Assembly: GCF_008180195.1 (NCBI RefSeq)
Contig: NZ_VTAV01000002.1
Span: forward strand, 1-64,000
Reading direction: 5' to 3'
Length of the DNA: 64,000 nt
Source of the DNA: Sphingobacterium phlebotomi
GTDB lineage: Bacteria > Bacteroidota > Bacteroidia > Sphingobacteriales > Sphingobacteriaceae
Part shown: positions 34,609-43,822 of the stretch, in pieces
Layout: the number at the start of each line of letters is the position of its first letter
How positions within the stretch are numbered: position 1 is the stretch's first letter
Translations under genes and position numbers: made by a program
The notes under the pieces: model-generated
Databases searched by the model: none
What the model saw: the letters and a program-made list of their open reading frames with translations, nothing else
Told to the model about the DNA's origin: nothing

Positions 34609-34638
34609 AACGCAAACGTTATCGGTAACGTTTGCGTT
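34609..34638. promoter_or_regulatory. LacI-type operator 1 (before the CE8-to-lacI block)
   Basis: A 30-base dyad whose left arm is AACGCAAACGTTATC and whose right arm differs from the exact inverse at one position. It has the central CG of LacI-family sites and stands upstream of the CE8 gene. On the minus strand it is followed by a T-run, so it may also help terminate the transcript arriving from the dehydrogenase gene. Confidence 0.75.
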
Positions 34639-34648
34639 CCATGAAACC

Positions 34649-34676
34649 ATAAAAAGAAAAGTCTCCCCGGGGAGAG
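34649..34676 (-). terminator. Terminator behind the dehydrogenase gene
   Basis: A 14-base GC-rich palindrome (TCTCCCC followed by its inverse, 34662-34675), followed on the minus strand by CTTTTCTTTTT. It lies 6 bases after the dehydrogenase stop codon. Confidence 0.65.
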
Positions 34677-34681
34677 GGTAA

Positions 34682-35692
34682 TCAATCGAACTCGATAACT
34701 GTCTTGATTCCCGAAAGGAGCGGTTTGTTACTGTCGGTGAACAGATCCGCTGCTTTCTCGAATTTGACACGTCGGGTGATAAACTGTTGAGCATCCAATG
34801 ATTTATCTTGCAAGCGCTGCATGACATTTTCAAAGTCACTTGCCAAAGCATTCCGGCTACTCATCAATGTGCCCTCCCGTTTATGAAACTCCGGGTGGCT
34901 AAAGTGTATTTCTTCTTTTTGTAAACCTACCAGCACATAGCGTGCACCGTGTGCCATATACTGAAAAGCGTTGTTGATCGCCGCTGTATTTCCCGTTGCA
35001 TCAAACAGGAGCGTAGGCATATCGCCATTTGTAATCGTAACCAATTGCTCCTCTACATCCCCATCCCGTACCGAAACGGTGTACGACGCTCCCAACTCTT
35101 TCGCATAAGTTAAGCGGCTATCGTCGACATCCAACGCAATGACCTTTCCACCAGCAATGTTTGCCAAAGCAATAATTCCGAGACCTATTGGTCCTGCTCC
35201 CATAACGAGGACAAACTCTCCGGGAATAATACTTCCCCGCTGTATACCATGTGCGCCAATGGACAATGGCTCTACAAGTACGAGATCGTCATATTCTAAG
35301 CCTGCTGCTTTACGTAAGGCATGCGACGGAACGACTACATACTCCGCCATAGCACCATCAATATGGACACCTAATACGCGCATATCGTTTGTACAATTGG
35401 GTTTCCCCATCCGCGAAGCGATGTCTTTTCCCTCGGTGAAATACGGGATTACCGTTACCTTGTCGCCTGCTGTAAACCCTTCTGCATCTCCTGCTACGTA
35501 ATCGGCAGCAACTTCATGCCCCAGCGTGCGTGGGTAAGTAAAAAAAGGTTGCCGACCCGCAAACGCATGGATATCCGTTCCGCAAATTCCGATTTTTCGG
35601 ATACGCAACAGGGATTCTCCTTTTTCTGGCTTTGGGATATCTGCCTCTTCGTATACAAATCGTCCTGGCTCGGCACAAATTAATTTTTTCAT
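34682..35692 (-). CDS. Zinc-dependent MDR dehydrogenase, L-galactonate-5-dehydrogenase-like
   Basis: A 336-residue medium-chain dehydrogenase. The catalytic zinc site shows 'GICGTDIHAFAGRQPFFTYPRTLGHE' (Cys37, His near 63) and the NAD-binding loop 'VMGAGPIGLG'. The stretch 'FSHPEFHKREGTLMSSRNA' matches what I recall of E. coli YjjN/LgoD, which oxidises L-galactonate to tagaturonate. The four cysteines of the structural zinc lobe are not there (a single Cys remains in 'GKPNCTNDM'). A product of tagaturonate would feed UxaB directly. It lies 17 bases behind the CE12 gene. Substrate is inferred from similarity only. Confidence 0.8.
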   Translation of the reverse strand: MKKLICAEPGRFVYEEADIPKPEKGESLLRIRKIGICGTDIHAFAGRQPFFTYPRTLGHEVAADYVAGDAEGFTAGDKVTVIPYFTEGKDIASRMGKPNCTNDMRVLGVHIDGAMAEYVVVPSHALRKAAGLEYDDLVLVEPLSIGAHGIQRGSIIPGEFVLVMGAGPIGLGIIALANIAGGKVIALDVDDSRLTYAKELGASYTVSVRDGDVEEQLVTITNGDMPTLLFDATGNTAAINNAFQYMAHGARYVLVGLQKEEIHFSHPEFHKREGTLMSSRNALASDFENVMQRLQDKSLDAQQFITRRVKFEKAADLFTDSNKPLLSGIKTVIEFD

Positions 35693-35709
35693 TATATTTT
35701 CTTTTCTAT

Positions 35710-36456
35710 TTATTTTAAATATTTCACTAAGGACATACCTTGACGTCTAATGTCCTGTACGACAAGATGAGCAATAACCTCCGCGCCCCGTTCATTAAGA
35801 TGCGTATTGTCGATGACTCCTTTCGGATAGTTCGTATGTCCATCCGGGAGATGTAAAAATAAGCTCATGGATTCCTCTTCGCCCATTTCGGTTAATAAGT
35901 TTGACGTTTTTCTGGTAAGGTCGATAAGTGGTACATTTAAACTATCTGCTACGTCTCTCACTGCATTGGGGTACGCGCCATGCGTATCGATGAGCTTCCC
36001 ATCTTCGAATGCACGGCGGGCAATAGGCGTCAATAAAACAGGTTTTGCTTTTTTTGAGCGTGCTTTTTCCACAAAAAAAGAAAGATTTGCTTTGTATTCA
36101 TCTATCGTCGTTCCTGTATTCGGTTTATGGATTTTCTGATCATTGTGACCAAATTGAATAAAAACATAGTCACCCGGCTGAATACCTTCGTATATTTCTT
36201 TCCAAATACCTTCATTTATACAGGACTTTGTACTTCTGCCATTTTTCGCTCTATTCTGAACCTCAGTATGTGTCTTAAATTTTGTCGCAAAAGCCACCCC
36301 CCAACCTGTTTCGGGAAATTTGTCGGGTGCCTTTACAGACATCGTCGAATCGCCTATCATCCAAATCGTCTGCTTCCTAGACTGTAGCATAAAACTGCAT
36401 ATTAGGCACATCGAGAGGACGCTACCCAACGAAAATAGAATACGTTTTTTAAACAT
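35710..36456 (-). CDS. Rhamnogalacturonan acetylesterase, family CE12 (copy 1)
   Basis: A 248-residue SGNH-type esterase that removes acetyl groups from rhamnogalacturonan. An N-terminal signal or anchor (residues 1-24) is followed by the nucleophile block 'GDSTMS' (Ser37), the 'GRSTKS' glycine block, 'QFGHND' and the His block 'DNTHLNERGA'. It begins the two-gene CE12-dehydrogenase unit, which diverges from the GH43 gene across the operator at 36539. Confidence 0.92.
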   Translation of the reverse strand: MFKKRILFSLGSVLSMCLICSFMLQSRKQTIWMIGDSTMSVKAPDKFPETGWGVAFATKFKTHTEVQNRAKNGRSTKSCINEGIWKEIYEGIQPGDYVFIQFGHNDQKIHKPNTGTTIDEYKANLSFFVEKARSKKAKPVLLTPIARRAFEDGKLIDTHGAYPNAVRDVADSLNVPLIDLTRKTSNLLTEMGEEESMSLFLHLPDGHTNYPKGVIDNTHLNERGAEVIAHLVVQDIRRQGMSLVKYLK

Positions 36457-36538
36457 CTTTGTCGGTTTATTGCTTTACTGCTACTCCTTTTGCATGTCAA
36501 TTTCCACATTTTTTTGAGAATAATCCACAAAATTAAAC

Positions 36539-36562
36539 GCAATCGTTACCGGCAACGATTGC
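36539..36562. promoter_or_regulatory. LacI-type operator 2 (divergent CE12 / GH43)
   Basis: A 24-base dyad with half-site GCAATCGTTACC and a right arm that differs from the exact inverse at one position. It lies between the two divergent units, 83 bases from one start codon and 74 from the other, and ends 8 bases before the GH43 -33 box. Confidence 0.75.
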
Positions 36563-36570
36563 ACATTTCT

Positions 36571-36603
36571 TTTTGTAGCGCTCCTTAAAAATATGTATCC
36601 TTG
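36571..36603 (+). promoter_or_regulatory. Promoter of the GH43-CE8-CE12 unit
   Basis: TTTTG (36571-36575), a 20-base spacer and TATCCTTG (36596-36603, one mismatch to TAnnTTTG). It lies directly right of operator 2. Confidence 0.5.
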
Positions 36604-36635
36604 TGGTTACCAATACATAAATCAAATACACAACT

Positions 36636-38270
36636 ATGAACAAGTTTTTGTTATTTTCATTTGCTTTAATTTTATCATCAGGTTCTATTGCTTACGCACA
36701 AACGCCTTACGTATCTTCGGTATGGGTGGCTGATTTAGGCAATGGCCAATATCAAAACCCCATTTTACATGCCGATTACTCCGATCCCGATGCGATACGT
36801 GTCGGTGAAGACTATTACATGACGGCATCGAGCTTCAATCACGCGCCAGGTCTTCCCATATTGCATTCGAAAGACCTCGTCAACTGGAAAATTGTATCGC
36901 ACGCCTTACCTAGACAGATTCCGGAAGACGTTTTTAATGCCGTTCAACATGGGAATGGTGTTTGGGCACCTTCTATCCGTCATCATGAAGGTACCTTCTA
37001 TATTTATTGGGGCGACCCCGATTTTGGTATTTACATGACCAAGACCAAAAATCCTGCCGGTGATTGGTCGGTACCCGTGTTGGTATTTGAAGGCAAAGGA
37101 TTGATCGACCCTTGTCCGTTTTGGGACGAGGACGGCAACAATTATCTGTCTTTCGCCTATGCGGGGAGTCGTGCTGGACTGAAAAGTGTTGTTGCTATTG
37201 CGAAACTTAATGCAACCGGTAGCAAGGCCTTGGATCGCGGTGTCATTGTATATGACGGACATGAAGACGATCCAACTATTGAGGGTACCAAGATGCATAA
37301 ACGCAATGGTTACTACTATTTGTTTGCTCCCGCAGGGGGCGTATCTACCGGATGGCAACTGGTATTACGTTCGAAAGATATATATGGTCCTTACGAACGG
37401 CACGTCGCCATGCATCAAGGAAGTGCCGCCACCAATGGGCCACACCAAGGTGCTTGGATAGACACGCAGACGGGGGAAGACTGGTTTATCCATTTTCAAG
37501 ATAAAGATGCTTATGGACGTGTTGTCCACCTGCAACCTATGAAATGGGTAGGCGATTGGCCAGTTATCGGTATAGAGACCGACATCAAAGGTACTGGAGA
37601 GCCCGTACTGACACATAAAAAACCGAATGTCGGAAAAACCTATCCAGTAGAAACACCCACGGAATCGGATGAGTTCGATACGCCTTTACTTGGCAAGCAA
37701 TGGCAATGGCAAGCCAATCCCGACGGGACTTGGCTCATGCCGAGCAAGCACGGACACTTGACCTTATATACACAGTCGGTTCCAGAAACCTACAAAAATT
37801 TATTAGATATCCCCAATGTATTGACGCAGAAGTTTCCGGCAGAGGAATTTATGGCGACGACCAAAATGCGGCTTATCGGTCACGAAAAAATCGAGAACGA
37901 ACGTGCGGGTTTTGCCGTCGTAGGAGAAGACTACAGCCAGCTCTTCGTGGAGCACAACAAAGGCAAGCAAACATTACATTATGGCTCCTGTAAAAGAGGA
38001 TTAACAGGCGGTGAAGAATCTGTACAGGAGATCGCCTCGCTACCTAATCAGGAATATATTTATCTTCGTGTGAAAGTAAGTAAGGGAGCAATCTGCCAAT
38101 GGTATTATAGTCTTGATGACAAAAAGTATACACCAGTAGGTGAAGCATTTACCGCACAACCGGGCAAATGGATTGGCGCTACATTGGGGTTATATGCTAT
38201 ACGGGACACACAGATCAACGATAGTGGTTACGCGGAGTTTGATTGGTTTAGAGTAGGACCCATAAAATAG
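36636..38270 (+). CDS. Glycoside hydrolase family 43 with C-terminal concanavalin-like domain
   Basis: A 544-residue exported enzyme (signal peptide, cleavage after 'AYAQ'). The five-bladed beta-propeller spans about residues 38-335 with the three GH43 acidic residues in 'YSDPDA' (Asp50), 'GLIDPCPFWD' (Asp157) and 'TIEGTK' (Glu215). Residues about 345-540 form the concanavalin-like domain common in beta-xylosidase/arabinofuranosidase-type members. In this locus it probably trims arabinan or galactan side chains, but the sugar cannot be fixed from sequence. It leads the rightward GH43-CE8-CE12 unit. Confidence 0.9.
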   Translation: MNKFLLFSFALILSSGSIAYAQTPYVSSVWVADLGNGQYQNPILHADYSDPDAIRVGEDYYMTASSFNHAPGLPILHSKDLVNWKIVSHALPRQIPEDVFNAVQHGNGVWAPSIRHHEGTFYIYWGDPDFGIYMTKTKNPAGDWSVPVLVFEGKGLIDPCPFWDEDGNNYLSFAYAGSRAGLKSVVAIAKLNATGSKALDRGVIVYDGHEDDPTIEGTKMHKRNGYYYLFAPAGGVSTGWQLVLRSKDIYGPYERHVAMHQGSAATNGPHQGAWIDTQTGEDWFIHFQDKDAYGRVVHLQPMKWVGDWPVIGIETDIKGTGEPVLTHKKPNVGKTYPVETPTESDEFDTPLLGKQWQWQANPDGTWLMPSKHGHLTLYTQSVPETYKNLLDIPNVLTQKFPAEEFMATTKMRLIGHEKIENERAGFAVVGEDYSQLFVEHNKGKQTLHYGSCKRGLTGGEESVQEIASLPNQEYIYLRVKVSKGAICQWYYSLDDKKYTPVGEAFTAQPGKWIGATLGLYAIRDTQINDSGYAEFDWFRVGPIK

Positions 38271-38279
38271 AATAAGAGT

Positions 38280-39284
38280 ATGTATTTACGCGAAATATTA
38301 TTGGTTTTGCTTATCTCCTTCATCGCTGGAGGGAGTATAGCGCAAACGATCGACAATAGGTTTGAGCTGGTCGTCTCCAAAGATGGTTCGGGTGATTGTA
38401 CGACTATACAGGAAGCTATTAACCAGGTAAGGGACCATGCGGAAAAGCGCGTGATTATTCGTATCAAGGCGGGAACCTATAATGAGAAAGTGGTTATTCC
38501 ATCGTTTAAACGAAACATCACCTTAAAAGGGGAAGGAGCAGTACAGACCATCATCGCGTTTGATGACTATTCGGGGAAGCCTTTTCGCGGAGTAGATGTG
38601 ACAGGAAACCCCAAATTCAGCACCTATACCTCGTATACCGTATTGATCGCTGCCAACGATTGTACGTTGGAAGACCTCACTATTGAAAACACTGCAGGAA
38701 GAGTAGGGCAAGCGGTCGCATTGCACACGGAAGGAGATCGCATCGTCATTCGTAATTGCCATATTTTCGGAAATCAAGATACACTTTATCTTGCAAGGGC
38801 AGGTACACGTACCTATCTCGAAAACTGTATTATCAACGGCACAACCGATTTTATCTTTGGTGCAGCAACGGCATATTTCTTTCGTTGCCGCATCGAGAGT
38901 CTATCTAACTCTTATATTACCGCTGCGTCTACCATCGAACACGATCAATATGGTTTTGTGTTTGACTCCTGCATCTTAACAGCTAAAGATGAGCAGGTAA
39001 ATAACGTTTACCTCGGCAGACCGTGGCGTCCGTATGCCAAAACGGTTTTCATCGACACCGAAATGGGTGCTCATATTACATCAGAAGGATGGCATCCCTG
39101 GCCGGGCGATAAGAATTTTCCCAATAAAGAGAAAACTGCTTTTTATGCTGAATACGGCAGTCATGGACCTGGTGCAAAGGATTTGTCCAAACGAGTAATT
39201 TGGTCACATCAATTGAAGAAATCAGCGCTAAAAAAATATAGCCCAGAAAAGGTCCTAAATGGATGGAACCCCTTATTAAGATAA
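38280..39284 (+). CDS. Pectin methylesterase, family CE8 (copy 2)
   Basis: A 334-residue exported beta-helix esterase (signal peptide 1-21). Active-site residues are seen in 'VGQAVALHT', 'NQDTLY' (Asp167), 'TDFIFG' (Asp190) and 'YLGRPWRPY' (Arg247). It is only distantly similar to copy 1, so the two probably prefer different methylation patterns or cell sites. It begins 9 bases after the GH43 gene and is followed 4 bases later by a CE12 gene. Confidence 0.95.
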   Translation: MYLREILLVLLISFIAGGSIAQTIDNRFELVVSKDGSGDCTTIQEAINQVRDHAEKRVIIRIKAGTYNEKVVIPSFKRNITLKGEGAVQTIIAFDDYSGKPFRGVDVTGNPKFSTYTSYTVLIAANDCTLEDLTIENTAGRVGQAVALHTEGDRIVIRNCHIFGNQDTLYLARAGTRTYLENCIINGTTDFIFGAATAYFFRCRIESLSNSYITAASTIEHDQYGFVFDSCILTAKDEQVNNVYLGRPWRPYAKTVFIDTEMGAHITSEGWHPWPGDKNFPNKEKTAFYAEYGSHGPGAKDLSKRVIWSHQLKKSALKKYSPEKVLNGWNPLLR

Positions 39285-39288
39285 GCTT

Positions 39289-40068
39289 ATGAAGAAATAT
39301 AGCCTAACGGTAATTACCTTAGTCTTGTGTACGATACTTACTTCGTTCACCTATCAAAAGGTAACAACCATTTACCTCATAGGCGACTCCACTGTCGCGG
39401 ATTATTCGCTGGAAGACGATTACGATAGCAAGCGCTATCCATTAGTCGGTTGGGGGCAAATGTTCCAAGCGTTCTTCGTCAAAGACAGCCTAAAATACGT
39501 AGAACATCTCCTTGAGGATGTGCGGGAGGTGAGGGTGGACGACCGTGCCAAAGGAGGTCGGAGTACCCGAACCTTTTTTCAGGAGGGACGATGGTCTGCC
39601 ATATACAAAACACTCCAAAAAGGAGATGTTGTGATGATGCAGTTTGGACATAACGATGGTGCTGAAAACTATCCTGAGCGGTATGTGAACATCGACGGTT
39701 ATAAAGAATTCCTTCGTCTATTCATTGATCAGACGCGCCTACGAGGAGCACTTCCGATTTTGCTAACGCCCGTAGCACGAAATTACCCCTGGAGGGAGGG
39801 TAAACTTCACAATGTACATGGTGAATATCCTCAGGCTGTAAAAGAAGTGGCTAGGGAAATGGATGTCAAATTGATCGATCTCAACGAACTTTCTATGGTA
39901 CATTTCTCTGAAAAAGGGCAAGATTATGTCACGGAAAATTACTTTATGAATTTTCCAGCAGGACAGTTTCAGGCTTATCCTGATGGACAAAAGGATAATA
40001 CACACTTTCAGGTTGCGGGAGGTAAATTGATAGCACAATTGGTTTTCAACGCGATGAAAAAATTGTAA
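39289..40068 (+). CDS. Rhamnogalacturonan acetylesterase, family CE12 (copy 2)
   Basis: A 259-residue exported SGNH esterase. Blocks are 'GDSTVADYS' (Ser34), 'KGGRSTRTF', 'QFGHNDGAENYPERY' and 'DNTHFQVAGGK'. It is last in the GH43-CE8-CE12 unit. It differs from copy 1 by an insertion after the first block ('DYDSKRYPLVGWGQMFQAFF'). Confidence 0.92.
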   Translation: MKKYSLTVITLVLCTILTSFTYQKVTTIYLIGDSTVADYSLEDDYDSKRYPLVGWGQMFQAFFVKDSLKYVEHLLEDVREVRVDDRAKGGRSTRTFFQEGRWSAIYKTLQKGDVVMMQFGHNDGAENYPERYVNIDGYKEFLRLFIDQTRLRGALPILLTPVARNYPWREGKLHNVHGEYPQAVKEVAREMDVKLIDLNELSMVHFSEKGQDYVTENYFMNFPAGQFQAYPDGQKDNTHFQVAGGKLIAQLVFNAMKKL

Positions 40069-40429
40069 GAACTTGGCTAACGATAAATTGTTACAACTAT
40101 TTCAATAGCAAACGTTGCCGGCAACGTTTGCGTAACTTTTTCAAGACATTTATAAACATTAATTTATCGAATATACTATCATTGTATTGACATCATTAAT
40201 CAACCACATACACTTTTCCGACAAAGTAATGTTCTGTTGAGTAATGGTCCAATTAATAAACAATTTTAAACAAACACTCTTTAAAAGACAGATCATTACC
40301 GATTTATCAAACTTATCCGACATCCAATATGGCTCCAAAATAAGTTGATTTTGTTCTTTTGGAAGAAAAAAACAACCGGTTGCAAAGACGACGATAAATT
40401 TACAAACTCAAATAAAATCCTTTACTGTT
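40069..40429 (+). promoter_or_regulatory. Regulatory region upstream of susC
   Basis: A 361-base AT-rich gap. It holds LacI-type operator 3 at 40108-40131, directly followed by TAACTTTT (40133-40140), a weak -7 match. If transcription starts there, the susC mRNA has a leader of nearly 300 bases. I see no other palindrome or a riboswitch I can name in it. Confidence 0.45.
40108..40131. promoter_or_regulatory. LacI-type operator 3 (before susC)
   Basis: A perfect 24-base palindrome: half-site GCAAACGTTGCC followed by its exact inverse. It is identical in its core to operator 4 at 58229 and lies about 300 bases before the SusC start codon. Confidence 0.8.
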
Positions 40430-43400
40430 ATGGAAAAAATAAATTTAATGCGAAGAAAGGGCTTCCTTCTTATTGTAATTCCGCTCCTATTGTTGTGCGG
40501 AAGGAGTGTGGCGCAAACAGCAACCCAGAGAGGAAACGTGATAGATCGATCGGGTACACCGATCCGTGGTGCCAGTGTAAAAGTAAAAGGAACAACCACA
40601 GAAACCGCTACGGATAGCAACGGTGATTTCTCGTTATCAGGTGTATCAACGGGAAATGTCATTGTCGTGAGTTATACGGGGTATAGTACGCAAGAAATTC
40701 CGGCAGATCAAAACACAACGCTATCCATCACCCTGACAGAAGATGACGTAGCGCTAGATGAAGTGGTCGTGATCGGTTATCAAACGGTCCGGCGTCGTGA
40801 TCTGACCGGATCGGTAGCCTCTGTCGGCGGAAAAGACCTCGCAACCGCCCCGGTGATTAATGTCGCGCAAGCATTACAGGGGAAAATGCCCGGCGTTAAC
40901 GTCATGTCGCAAGATGGTCGTCCTAACGGTGAAGTTTCCATCCGTATACGTGGAGGAGGTTCCATATCGCAAAGCAACGAGCCGCTAATTCTCATCGATG
41001 GAATACCCGGTAATATTTCGGACATTCCCAGCGATATGGTAGAGAGTGTCGATGTGTTAAAAGATGCTTCGGCCACGGCTATTTATGGTGCACGCGGCGC
41101 CAATGGGGTTGTGCTAGTCACGACAAAAAGGGCAAAAGAAGGCAGAAGTTCGGTAACCTACACCGGATATAGTAAATTCAATAGACCTATGGGCTATATG
41201 GAAGCACTAAATCCCTACGACTACCTCGCGTTTAAATGGGCCATGTTAGATGCCTACGAAGACATTGATTATGTGACGCCTTTCACCCAATTATTTGCCC
41301 TTGGTGAAAACAGAGGGAGCAACAGCACCGGGATAGACGCGTATAAAGATGTACCGACCTATAACCTACAAAAAGAACTCTATAATAGTTCTTTTTCGCA
41401 TAACCATGACTTGTCTATTGCCGGCGGAAATGACAAAACAAAAATATTATTTGCTGCAAACTACATGGACGACCAGGGGATGAAATTGATGTCCTATGCC
41501 AAACGTGCCTCCGCCTTCTTTAAGATTGAACAGAAACTAAGCAATAACTTAAAATTCAATCTCGACTTACGCTACACCGATAGAAAGTCTCTAGGAAGCG
41601 AAGGCACCACCAGTGGTGCGGGTTCCATCCTATCGTCGGCCTACCGCTTCCGTCCTATCGCCATTGCGGATATTAAAGGAGATCTGTCCTACCTCACCCA
41701 TTCTAGCTTGGGTGAAGAAAATACCGTGATGTATGATGTAACGAATGGGGTAAACCGGACCTTGGATAACGATAACTTTACAGCCGACCAATCGTTACTC
41801 GGTACCACAAACCTTAACTGGAACATTCTGAAGAACTTAACCTTCCGTACAGAACTGACCCTATCCCGTTCGTACAGAACCAATAAAAACTGGGAGGGTC
41901 CTACGATCGATCCGAATTACTACGTAGCAACGGGCACGATGGAAACCATCGATCAGCTTATATATGCGGGTAATGCAGATTTAAGAAAAAGTGACTCATG
42001 GGGGTTACGCTGGACGAATACCTTGAACTATGACATCCTGCAGAATGAGACGCATCGACTGAACATTCTGGCCGGACAAGAAGTTTCCAACTCAGGTGGA
42101 AATAATATGCGTATCGACGCTATGCGGTTTCCGGCAAACTTTACGAAAGACAATGCCTTTGCTATGATCAACCAATATGATACCAGCGTTTCTACGAACC
42201 TCATCGTTTCAAGCGGTGTTACTACACCATCTCGAATACTTTCTTATTTTGCCCGGAGTAACTACGCTTTGTTAGATCGGTATATGTTCACCTTAACGAT
42301 GCGTGCGGATGGTTCATCAAACTTCTCGCCGGAGCATCGTTGGGGTTACTTCCCTGCCGTGGCTGCAGCTTGGCGCCTTTCGAACGAGTCATTTCTAGAA
42401 AATCAAACCTGGATCGACGATCTGAAGTTACGCGCTTCCTACGGGGAAGTAGGTAACGATGCAGTGGATCCGAACCAATGGTCACAGCTTTGGGAAGCCG
42501 AGAGTGATGCGCGTTACCAACAGGCCTTAGGCAACGTTATCCGACCGGCTTACGATCTCGCATCGGCACAGTTAGCCAACCGCAATTTAAAATGGGAAAC
42601 CACGGTTACCCGCAACCTCGGTCTTGATTTCACGTTATGGAACAACAAAATCTGGGGTACATTGGAAGTTTACAAAAACAGCACCAAAGACCTGCTGATG
42701 CTTACCGATATCCCTTCCATCACCGGTTTCAATACCAGCTATGCGAACGTAGGACGAACCAGTAATAAAGGGGTTGAATTCTCCCTATCGGGAACCTTAT
42801 TTAAGAATGACGACTGGAACATCACCGCAGGCGGAAACATCAATTTCAACAAAAACAGAATCGAAGAGCTCGCAGAGGGTGTACAAAGTGCTTATGGAAC
42901 TACTTTCCTACAATCGGGCATCCCCGGCAACGATTATATCTTGCAAGAAGGTAAACCCGTGGGTATCGTTATGGGGTATCAAACGGCTGGTAGAGGATAC
43001 TACGAAACCCGCGATTTCCACTACGATGCGGCTACGCAAATGTATACGCTTAAAGACGGTATTGCAGACCTTGCCGCAGTCTTCGTTGCGCACCACAAAG
43101 GAGTTGTGCCATCTGGTCAGCAAGCTTATCCCGGTATGCCTAAATTTGTAGATACCGATGGTGATGGTGTTATCGACACGAAAGATTACGTTGAAATTGG
43201 AAATATGACACCTAAACATACGGGAGGGATCAGCCTCACGGCTAATTATAAAAACGTTGACCTAGGAGCCTATTTCAACTGGAGCTACGGGAACCAGATT
43301 TACAATGCGAATAAACTGGCGACCCTTTACAACGGTAATAAGGGAGGCGGGTTATACGGCAACAAACTGGACATTGTCAATGATGGTTATAAAATCTACG

Positions 43401-43786
43401 ACATCGACGCTAGTGGAAACCTCCAACGGATAACGGATCCTACGGAATTGGATGCACTAAACCAAAATGCTACACTGCCGCTTACGTATCTACATCAAGG
43501 TTACGTGAGTGATATTGGTATAGAGGATGGCTCTTACCTCCGTTTGAACACCTTGACACTTGGGTACAGCATGGAAAAATCTTTAATGAGCAAGATCGGG
43601 TTAAGCAATTTACGTATTTATGGTACTATCTATAATGTCGCCACATTGACCGGATATACAGGAATCGATCCGGAAGTGAATGCTAACCCAAATATCAATA
43701 ATTCCCGCTATCCAACACCGGGTTTTGATTGGGGAACTTATCCACGTCCGCGTCAGTTCGTGATCGGATTAAGCGCTACATTTTAA
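40430..43786 (+). CDS. susC: SusC-family TonB-dependent outer-membrane transporter
   Basis: A 1118-residue outer-membrane transporter. After a signal peptide (cleavage near residue 33, 'GRSVAQ') comes a carboxypeptidase-regulatory-like domain (about 38-115), a SusC-type TonB-box/plug start ('DEVVVIGYQTVRRRDLTGSV'), the plug ('LIDGIPGNISDIPSDMVESVDVLKDASATAIYGARGANGVVLVTTK'), and a long beta-barrel ending in 'FVIGLSATF' with the terminal phenylalanine. It imports oligosaccharides, here pectin fragments by context, with the SusD lipoprotein encoded 36 bases downstream. Confidence 0.96.
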   Translation: MEKINLMRRKGFLLIVIPLLLLCGRSVAQTATQRGNVIDRSGTPIRGASVKVKGTTTETATDSNGDFSLSGVSTGNVIVVSYTGYSTQEIPADQNTTLSITLTEDDVALDEVVVIGYQTVRRRDLTGSVASVGGKDLATAPVINVAQALQGKMPGVNVMSQDGRPNGEVSIRIRGGGSISQSNEPLILIDGIPGNISDIPSDMVESVDVLKDASATAIYGARGANGVVLVTTKRAKEGRSSVTYTGYSKFNRPMGYMEALNPYDYLAFKWAMLDAYEDIDYVTPFTQLFALGENRGSNSTGIDAYKDVPTYNLQKELYNSSFSHNHDLSIAGGNDKTKILFAANYMDDQGMKLMSYAKRASAFFKIEQKLSNNLKFNLDLRYTDRKSLGSEGTTSGAGSILSSAYRFRPIAIADIKGDLSYLTHSSLGEENTVMYDVTNGVNRTLDNDNFTADQSLLGTTNLNWNILKNLTFRTELTLSRSYRTNKNWEGPTIDPNYYVATGTMETIDQLIYAGNADLRKSDSWGLRWTNTLNYDILQNETHRLNILAGQEVSNSGGNNMRIDAMRFPANFTKDNAFAMINQYDTSVSTNLIVSSGVTTPSRILSYFARSNYALLDRYMFTLTMRADGSSNFSPEHRWGYFPAVAAAWRLSNESFLENQTWIDDLKLRASYGEVGNDAVDPNQWSQLWEAESDARYQQALGNVIRPAYDLASAQLANRNLKWETTVTRNLGLDFTLWNNKIWGTLEVYKNSTKDLLMLTDIPSITGFNTSYANVGRTSNKGVEFSLSGTLFKNDDWNITAGGNINFNKNRIEELAEGVQSAYGTTFLQSGIPGNDYILQEGKPVGIVMGYQTAGRGYYETRDFHYDAATQMYTLKDGIADLAAVFVAHHKGVVPSGQQAYPGMPKFVDTDGDGVIDTKDYVEIGNMTPKHTGGISLTANYKNVDLGAYFNWSYGNQIYNANKLATLYNGNKGGGLYGNKLDIVNDGYKIYDIDASGNLQRITDPTELDALNQNATLPLTYLHQGYVSDIGIEDGSYLRLNTLTLGYSMEKSLMSKIGLSNLRIYGTIYNVATLTGYTGIDPEVNANPNINNSRYPTPGFDWGTYPRPRQFVIGLSATF

Positions 43787-43822
43787 GCAAGATGATTGAT
43801 TAGAAAATTAAACAAAAGAACC

